From: Planctomycetota bacterium
Lineage (GTDB): Bacteria > Planctomycetota > Phycisphaerae > UBA1845 > PWPN01
DNA: 64,000 nt
Direction: 5' to 3'
NCBI GenBank assembly: GCA_029550525.1
Contig: JAKPHF010000077.1
Coordinates: 434,001-498,000, forward strand
Below are positions 59,028 through 64,000 of this stretch, piece by piece. The number at the start of each line of letters is the position of its first letter. The stretch's first letter is position 1. The translations under genes and the position numbers were made by a program. Below the pieces are notes generated by a model. The model ran no database searches and was not told where the DNA came from. It worked only from the letters and a program-made list of their open reading frames with translations.

Positions 59028-59388
59028 AACGCCTCCAAATGATTTCGAGAAGTTCAGCGCAACACGATACCGATTGGGAGAAATCTTGTCGATCACCACG
59101 CGAGCGCGCCATCGGGCATCTCTCCAGTGGACTTTGCTCGACCGATGCATGTGCCGAATCAGGATGGGCGCACGGAATTGAGCAAGTCGGCTGAGGGAAT
59201 GCAATTCAGCTTTTCACTGCCATCCTGTGTCTGATCCGGGGCTCGGCAGCTCTTTCATTTTGCCCTCATGCCCGCACGCCGGATCGGGTCGCTGAACGTT
59301 TTTGAGCGTTCCCATCCCTACGCTCCTTTCGTCCTCGGCCGGCTTAGTACTGGCGGTCGTCTCGGAGTCTGCAGAAGGGAGCCCAATC
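59028..59388. other. divergent intergenic region
   Basis: No supported gene in 361 bases between the creatininase-like gene and the SnoaL-like gene, and no clear promoter or hairpin. Confidence 0.45.
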
Positions 59389-60339
59389 ATGTACCGACTC
59401 TGCAAAGTCCTGGCGGTGCTCGTCGTCTGTTCGAGCGCCGCCGCCCAAGAGGATCGTCCGGATGTCGCTCCCACACGCGAGGAACGCGAGGCCGCAGCAG
59501 GCCTGCAGCAGACGCTGCGCGCTTATCAGCAAGCGTTCAATGCCGCGGACGCACAAGCGGTGGCGGACTTCTGGGCACCGCACGGCGTCTACGTGGACCG
59601 AGTCACCGGCCAGCGCACCACCGGACGGCAGGCTATCCGGGAGGAGATGGTGGAACTGTTTCGGGCTCATCCCGAGCGGCGCCTGATGATCCGGCTGGAA
59701 CGGATTCGCATGATCCATCCGGACGTCGTTCGCGCCGAAGGCTCGACCGAGCTTCTTACACAGGGAACGGTTCACGCCGGCGGTTTCACCGCCCTGTTCG
59801 TGCGGCACGACGGGCGATGGTACATCGATCACGCGGAGGAGCACGACCTGCAGCCGTCTCGCCACGCGCGGACGACCCTGCGCGAGCTCGACTGGATGGT
59901 CGGACGATGGGTGGACCAGTTGGACGATGCTCGTGTGGAGAGCGACGTGCGCTGGGCGCCGGGCGAGTCGTTCCTCATCCGTTCGTACACCATCGAGACG
60001 GGCGAGACGACCGATCGCGGGACGCAGATCATCGGCTGGGATCCCGTGCGACGGCAGATTCGCTCGTGGACGTTCGATGCCGACGGGGCCTTCGGGGAGG
60101 GGTTGTGGTCGCGCAGCGGACAGGAATGGCTGGTTCGCATGACGTTCACGACTCGTGCGGGCGACGTCGTGTCGGGCACGCAGGTCATCACGCCCATGGG
60201 CGACCGGGCTAAGGTTCAGACGATCGGACTGGAGATGAACGGCGAGCCGCAACCTTCGCGGGAGCCGGTCTTCATGGTTTGCGTAACGGATCGGCCGACC
60301 ACGCGGCCTGCGGAGCATCTCCAGGGGGTTCAGCGATGA
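59389..60339 (+). CDS. exported SnoaL/DUF4440-like protein
   Basis: A 316-residue exported protein. A signal peptide (1-19) is followed by a SnoaL-like (NTF2-fold) domain at about 30-155 (LRAYQQAFNAADAQAVADFW, GRQAIREEMVELF, FVRHDGRWYI). A second domain at about 165-300 (LRELDWMVGRWVDQ) resembles the beta-rich domain that often follows it. AAGGGAG precedes the ATG. It overlaps the next gene by four bases (ATGA). Confidence 0.83.
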   Translation: MYRLCKVLAVLVVCSSAAAQEDRPDVAPTREEREAAAGLQQTLRAYQQAFNAADAQAVADFWAPHGVYVDRVTGQRTTGRQAIREEMVELFRAHPERRLMIRLERIRMIHPDVVRAEGSTELLTQGTVHAGGFTALFVRHDGRWYIDHAEEHDLQPSRHARTTLRELDWMVGRWVDQLDDARVESDVRWAPGESFLIRSYTIETGETTDRGTQIIGWDPVRRQIRSWTFDADGAFGEGLWSRSGQEWLVRMTFTTRAGDVVSGTQVITPMGDRAKVQTIGLEMNGEPQPSREPVFMVCVTDRPTTRPAEHLQGVQR

Positions 60340-62039
60340 AATCCAAAGCACTGGTCAGCGCGGTCGTCTGCTTGATCGTTTTCGCCGCGCCCGCACTGGC
60401 GATCCGAGGCGGCGGGGGGCGGATGGGCGGTGGCCGCGGCGGCTTCGAGGGGGGCGGTTTTGGTGGTGGCGGATGGGGCGGCGGTGGAGCGAGATGGTCG
60501 GGCGGAATGGGCCGGTCGAATGAGGGAGCAGGTTGGTCGGCTCCTCACGCGAACAGTTCGCCACGGCTGTCCATGGGTTCGGGAATGTCGGCGCGTCCAC
60601 AGGCTGGCGGAGCAGCGCGCCTTGGTTCGGGGTACTCCGGAGCGTCGTCCGAGGCTTGGCGTTCGGCGGGAGCATTCGGTGGGAGCAGCCTGGCGTCGAG
60701 CGGCCAACGGACTGGGGCAAGCGGCAGATTCGGCGGATCGCTCAACTCCAGCGTTCCGTCCATGGGGGCGTACGGTCGCGGCGGGGCGGACACGGAGTTC
60801 GATCGGTCGGGCAGACTCGCCGGTGAGGGATCGCTCGCTCGGCCGATTGGCGATCGTGCTTCACCGACGCAGGTGGGCGACTTCCTGGGTCTGAGTCAGC
60901 CGCTTCAGTCCGGCCGAGGTTTCACTGGTCTCGCCGAGGGGCGGCCCGGTACGGGCGATCTCGGGCGAGCGGCAGGGCGGGAACCCTGGCAGTCCGGCGA
61001 CTTTGCTCGGCCGGGACAACCGGGGACCTTCCGTCCGGGGCAGCCTGGGGAGGCGACCTGGCCGGGCAAGGGAGGCTCCGGCACCGAGCGATTCCCCAAT
61101 CTGCGACTGAACAACGCCATCAACCAGCGACCCGGCTGGGCAAATCTCGATCCGGCGCGGGCGAACTCGATCCAGAACAACTGGAGAAGCGCCGTCGTCA
61201 ACCAACCGAACATGAATCGGTGGCAAAACATCCACCCCGAGCAGATCCAGCAGTACAACCGCTGGGGTAACAACGTTCGGCGAAACTGGGACGTGAATGT
61301 CAACAACTTCGACTGGCACGGCAACGTGTTCGGTCCCGACTGGTGGAACCATCACTACTATCCCGCGGGCGGCTGGAATTATTGGAACAATGTCAACCGG
61401 TACAACTACGCCTACTGGTGGGGAGGAACGACGTGGCCGGTGATGACCGGCTGGTTCGCCTGGCCTCCGACCGAGGTCATGACGCAGCCGGTGTACTACG
61501 ACTACGGCCCGGGCGGCAACGTGACGTACCGCAACAACACCGTTTACGTGAACGAACAGCCGGTCGGCACGAGCCAGGAATTCGCCCAGACCGCGGCCGC
61601 CCTGGCCACCGTGCCACCACCTGCCGACCCGCAGCAAGCGGCCCAGACCGAATGGATGCCGCTGGGGACGTTCGCGTTATCCACGGATTCGAGAGAGACG
61701 ACACCGTCGCGGCTGATCCAATTGGCCGTCAATCGGGAGGGCATTATCAGCGGCACGCTTTACAACACGCAGACCGACCAGGCCCAGGCCGTCCAGGGGC
61801 AGGTGGACAAGCAGACGCAGCGGGTGGCCATGCGCCTGGGCGAAAGCCAGAATGTCGTGTTGGAAACCGGACTGTACAACCTGACGCAGCGCGAGGCGCC
61901 GGCGTTGATCCATTACGGGGCGGATAAGACTGAAAACTGCCTGCTGGTGCGGCTGGACGCACCCAAGACGGCCGGGGCACCGGCTGGGGCGGGCAACCCG
62001 GCCCGGTCCGCGGGTACACCGGCGGCGGCCAAGAGCTGA
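60336..62039 (+). CDS. Gly/Ser/Asn/Trp-rich surface protein (mu-protocadherin-like)
   Basis: A 567-residue exported protein of a kind often labelled mu-protocadherin-like in planctomycetes. A signal peptide (about 1-23, ending ALA) leads to a Gly/Arg/Ser-rich region (about 25-260), then an Asn/Trp/Tyr-rich segment (about 270-400: RPGWANLDPARANSIQNNWR and GGWNYWNNVNRYNYAYWWGG), and an ordinary domain at about 440-550 (WMPLGTFALSTDSRETTPSR). Its start is coupled to the upstream gene by ATGA. Probable cell-surface or matrix component; function not known. Confidence 0.78.
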   Translation: MKSKALVSAVVCLIVFAAPALAIRGGGGRMGGGRGGFEGGGFGGGGWGGGGARWSGGMGRSNEGAGWSAPHANSSPRLSMGSGMSARPQAGGAARLGSGYSGASSEAWRSAGAFGGSSLASSGQRTGASGRFGGSLNSSVPSMGAYGRGGADTEFDRSGRLAGEGSLARPIGDRASPTQVGDFLGLSQPLQSGRGFTGLAEGRPGTGDLGRAAGREPWQSGDFARPGQPGTFRPGQPGEATWPGKGGSGTERFPNLRLNNAINQRPGWANLDPARANSIQNNWRSAVVNQPNMNRWQNIHPEQIQQYNRWGNNVRRNWDVNVNNFDWHGNVFGPDWWNHHYYPAGGWNYWNNVNRYNYAYWWGGTTWPVMTGWFAWPPTEVMTQPVYYDYGPGGNVTYRNNTVYVNEQPVGTSQEFAQTAAALATVPPPADPQQAAQTEWMPLGTFALSTDSRETTPSRLIQLAVNREGIISGTLYNTQTDQAQAVQGQVDKQTQRVAMRLGESQNVVLETGLYNLTQREAPALIHYGADKTENCLLVRLDAPKTAGAPAGAGNPARSAGTPAAAKS

Positions 62040-62207
62040 GCCGCCCGAGACGCCACACTGGTTCCGCGGCATCACCGCCGGCGTGTGGAACGCCGTTCCC
62101 CGAGCGTATATACTGTCACGCTCTTTACCGCGACCGGGCGGGAAGTGACCCGACGAACCCCGGCCCCGCGTAAGAGGTTCAAGCCTGTTCGAAGGAGATA
62201 TACAACA

Positions 62208-63239
62208 ATGGCTCTGGTTCCGATGCGAGTTCTCTTGGACCACGCTGCCGAGAACAACTACGGCGTGGCGGCATTCAACGTCAACAACATGGAGCAGATT
62301 CAGGCCATCATGGCGGCGGCCGAGAAGACCAACTCGCCGGTGATCGTCCAGGCCAGTCGCGGGGCTCGCGAGTACACGAACGACAACTATCTGCGGCACC
62401 TGATGCTCGCCGCCGCCGAGTTGCATCCTCGCATTCCGATCGCCATGCACCAGGATCACGGCAACTCGCCGGCGACCTGCTTCAGCGCGATCATGCAGGG
62501 CTTCACCTCGGTCATGATGGACGGCTCGCTCATGGAGGACGGCAAGACGCCGGCCACCTATGAGTACAACGTTCGGGTGACCAAGCAGGTGGTGGACGTG
62601 GCTCACGCCATGGGCGTCACGGTGGAAGGCGAGCTGGGCTGCCTCGGCGGGATCGAGGACGGCCATGGTGCCGGCATGAGCAGCGAGGAAGCCCTCAAGC
62701 ACCTGACCGACCCGGATCAGGCGGCCGACTTCGTGGCCCAGACGGGTGTGGATGCCCTGGCCGTCGCCATCGGCACCAGCCACGGCGCCTACAAGTTCAC
62801 CAAGAAGCCGACCGGCGACGTGCTGGTCATGAGCGTGATCGAGAAGATCCACAAGAAGCTGCCGAACTGCCATCTGGTCATGCACGGCTCATCGAGCGTG
62901 CCCAAGGAGCTGCTGGACATCATCAACGAGTACGGCGGCCAAATGAAGGAGACCTACGGCGTGCCGGTGGAAGAGATCCAGCGCGGAATCAAGCACGGCG
63001 TCCGCAAGATCAACGTGGACACCGACAACCGGCTGGCCATCACCGGGGCCATCCGCAAGGTCTTCGCCACCAAGCCCAGCGAGTTCGATCCTCGCAAGTA
63101 TTTGGGCCCGGCCCGCGAAGCCATGCAGAAGGTGTGCGAAGAGCGCATGATCCAGTTCGGTCAGGCCGGCAACGCCGACAAGATCAAGGTTCGCACCGCC
63201 TCGCAGATGGTGGACTTCTATCTGTCAGAGAAGAAGTAA
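62208..63239 (+). CDS. fba: class II fructose-bisphosphate aldolase
   Basis: A 343-residue zinc aldolase of glycolysis and gluconeogenesis (CbbA-type). Motifs: GVAAFNVNNMEQ, MHQDHGNS (metal His), MMDGSLMEDG, EGELGCLGG, GTSHGAYK (metal His region), MHGSSSVPKE and KINVDTDNRLA (phosphate and catalytic Asn region). A very strong ribosome binding site, GAAGGAGATATACA, precedes the ATG, fitting high expression. A -10-like TATACT lies at 62109-62114. A strong terminator follows. Confidence 0.96.
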   Translation: MALVPMRVLLDHAAENNYGVAAFNVNNMEQIQAIMAAAEKTNSPVIVQASRGAREYTNDNYLRHLMLAAAELHPRIPIAMHQDHGNSPATCFSAIMQGFTSVMMDGSLMEDGKTPATYEYNVRVTKQVVDVAHAMGVTVEGELGCLGGIEDGHGAGMSSEEALKHLTDPDQAADFVAQTGVDALAVAIGTSHGAYKFTKKPTGDVLVMSVIEKIHKKLPNCHLVMHGSSSVPKELLDIINEYGGQMKETYGVPVEEIQRGIKHGVRKINVDTDNRLAITGAIRKVFATKPSEFDPRKYLGPAREAMQKVCEERMIQFGQAGNADKIKVRTASQMVDFYLSEKK

Positions 63240-63274
63240 CTTCCGCATCGGCACACCCAACCCGGACGGACGGC

Positions 63275-63307
63275 AAAGCCCAGGGATCCCCATCCCTGGG
63301 CTTTTTT
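63275..63307 (+). terminator. rho-independent terminator after the aldolase gene
   Basis: 13-base stem AAAGCCCAGGGAT with complement, 4-base loop, then an unbroken T tract. The stem is identical to that at 46920-46949. Confidence 0.9.
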
Positions 63308-63352
63308 GTACAATGATCGCTTTCACGGTCGGCCGTCGTCCGGGAGATCCGC

Positions 63353-64000
63353 ATGGGCTACATCTGCCTGGTTCTGTTCTTCCTGTCCGGATGTGCTTCG
63401 TTGATCTACGAAGTGGCCTGGACGAGGCAGTTCGCGCTGGTGCTGGGATCATCGACCTACGCGATCACCACGGTCGTGGTCTCGTTCATGGGCGGCCTGG
63501 CCTGGGGCAGCTTCATCGCCGGAAGCAGCAGCGCGGTCTTACGCAAGCCAGGACGAATATACGGCATTCTGGAGGCGGCGATCGGTGTCTGGGCGTTACT
63601 GGTCCCCGCCATGGTTTCGGCGACGGAGCCGTTGTATCGAGCGCTCTACCCGTACGTCAGCGACGCTCCCACGCTCCTGTTCCTGCTTCGCGTCAGCATG
63701 AGCCTGGCCGTGCTCATCATTCCCACGACGCTGATGGGAGCGACACTGCCTATCCTCATGACCCATGTGACACGCTCGGCCACACCGCGTCTGGGGCGAT
63801 CGGCGGGCCTGCTGTACGGAATCAACACGCTGGGGGCGGCGGCGGGTTGCGTCTGGGCGGGGTTCGGGCTCATGCCGGCGTGCGGCTTGTTCCGGACCAC
63901 CGTCGTGGCTGCGGTCATGAACCTGTTCGTCGCGGTCGTCGCCTGGGTGTTCCTGCGGGACACAGACCTCCCCGAGCAGACGCCGGCTCGTGAAGGGGCC
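63353..64000 (+). CDS. spermidine-synthase-like membrane protein, N-terminal part
   Basis: An open frame of 216 codons that runs off the window. It starts at an ATG with GGGAG upstream. Multiple membrane helices are seen: LVLFFLSGCASLIYEVAWTR, TYAITTVVVSFMGGLAWG, LAVLIIPTTLMGATLPILM, LLYGINTLGAAAGCVWAGFG, VVAAVMNLFVAVVAWVFL. The motifs SGCASLIYEVAWTR and GATLPIL, and LYGINTLGA, are typical of the fused transporter/spermidine synthase family, whose C-terminal Rossmann domain would lie beyond the window. Incomplete by window edge, not by mutation. Confidence 0.82.
   Translation, partial: MGYICLVLFFLSGCASLIYEVAWTRQFALVLGSSTYAITTVVVSFMGGLAWGSFIAGSSSAVLRKPGRIYGILEAAIGVWALLVPAMVSATEPLYRALYPYVSDAPTLLFLLRVSMSLAVLIIPTTLMGATLPILMTHVTRSATPRLGRSAGLLYGINTLGAAAGCVWAGFGLMPACGLFRTTVVAAVMNLFVAVVAWVFLRDTDLPEQTPAREGA

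Noticed and set aside
62190..62210. The ribosome binding site GAAGGAGATATACA before the aldolase gene matches the phage T7 gene 10 / pET vector leader.
   Set aside because: Only 14 bases match; the flanks are ordinary genomic sequence and the gene continues naturally. Chance convergence on a strong site is the simpler reading, not vector contamination.
1..64000. tRNA and rRNA genes.
   Set aside because: No TTCGAATCC-type T arm with matching acceptor stem, and no rRNA-like blocks, were noticed by eye. A tRNA scan would be decisive.

Overview
This high-GC window reads as the chromosome of an anaerobic or facultatively anaerobic Planctomycetota bacterium, probably Phycisphaerae-like. This is inference from gene content. 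The markers are a PEP-CTERM protein, dockerin-like repeats, two stand-alone pseudopilins, secreted creatininase-, ceramidase- and sulfatase-type proteins, Tat-exported sugar-isomerase and aldo/keto-reductase folds, a ResB/CcsA cytochrome c maturation pair, a surface protein of the kind often labelled mu-protocadherin in planctomycetes, and many GTG/TTG starts. KdsA (Kdo synthesis) and an OmpA-like lipoprotein point to an outer membrane. No rRNA, tRNA, CRISPR array or insertion sequence was recognised.

Layout. 84-4097 (+): nucleotide-sugar epimerase, membrane-anchored nuclease, 23S rRNA methyltransferase, radical SAM protein. 4176-10648 (-): a corrinoid methyl-transfer unit (cobalamin-binding protein, URO-D-fold methyltransferase, MetH-type reactivation protein) downstream of an unusual MFS transporter, a cytidylate-kinase-like protein and a HemQ-type coproheme decarboxylase. 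11406-19356 (+): a trimeric [FeFe]-hydrogenase operon (hydC, hydB, hydA) followed by a PAS-containing sensory [FeFe]-hydrogenase and a SpoIIE-type phosphatase; two Rex-like operators lie upstream. 19471-27820 (+): envelope and accessory genes, including a secreted caspase-fold protein, a triple STN-like protein, a very acidic protein next to a very arginine-rich one, a pseudopilin, a helix-turn-helix membrane protein and an OmpA lipoprotein. 28057-32642 (+): resB and ccsA. 32723-41154: exported oxidoreductase and isomerase, receiver protein, membrane sulfatase, then a pair of related His-rich secreted proteins flanking a pseudopilin. 41280-42583: two divergent phasin-like paralogues. 42988-49653 (-): DinG helicase, ThiSG, sigma factor, ABC permease. 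49965-64000: PilZ protein, acyltransferase, ceramidase-like and glycosidase-like proteins, PilT, KdsA, methyltransferase, a double-creatininase protein, a SnoaL-like protein with a surface protein, class II aldolase, and the start of a spermidine-synthase-like membrane protein.

The most striking structure is not a gene. Heptanucleotide tandem arrays, and in several places a GGCGGGC-type palindrome beside them, occupy gene 3' ends. Six convergent gene junctions carry such arrays or other repeat modules. In several genes the stop codon and last residues lie inside an array, and one array sits inside ccsA.

The functional core is redox and one-carbon metabolism. The trimeric hydrogenase should couple NADH and ferredoxin to H2. 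The sensory hydrogenase and phosphatase probably report H2 or redox state. The corrinoid module should take methyl groups from an unidentified substrate.
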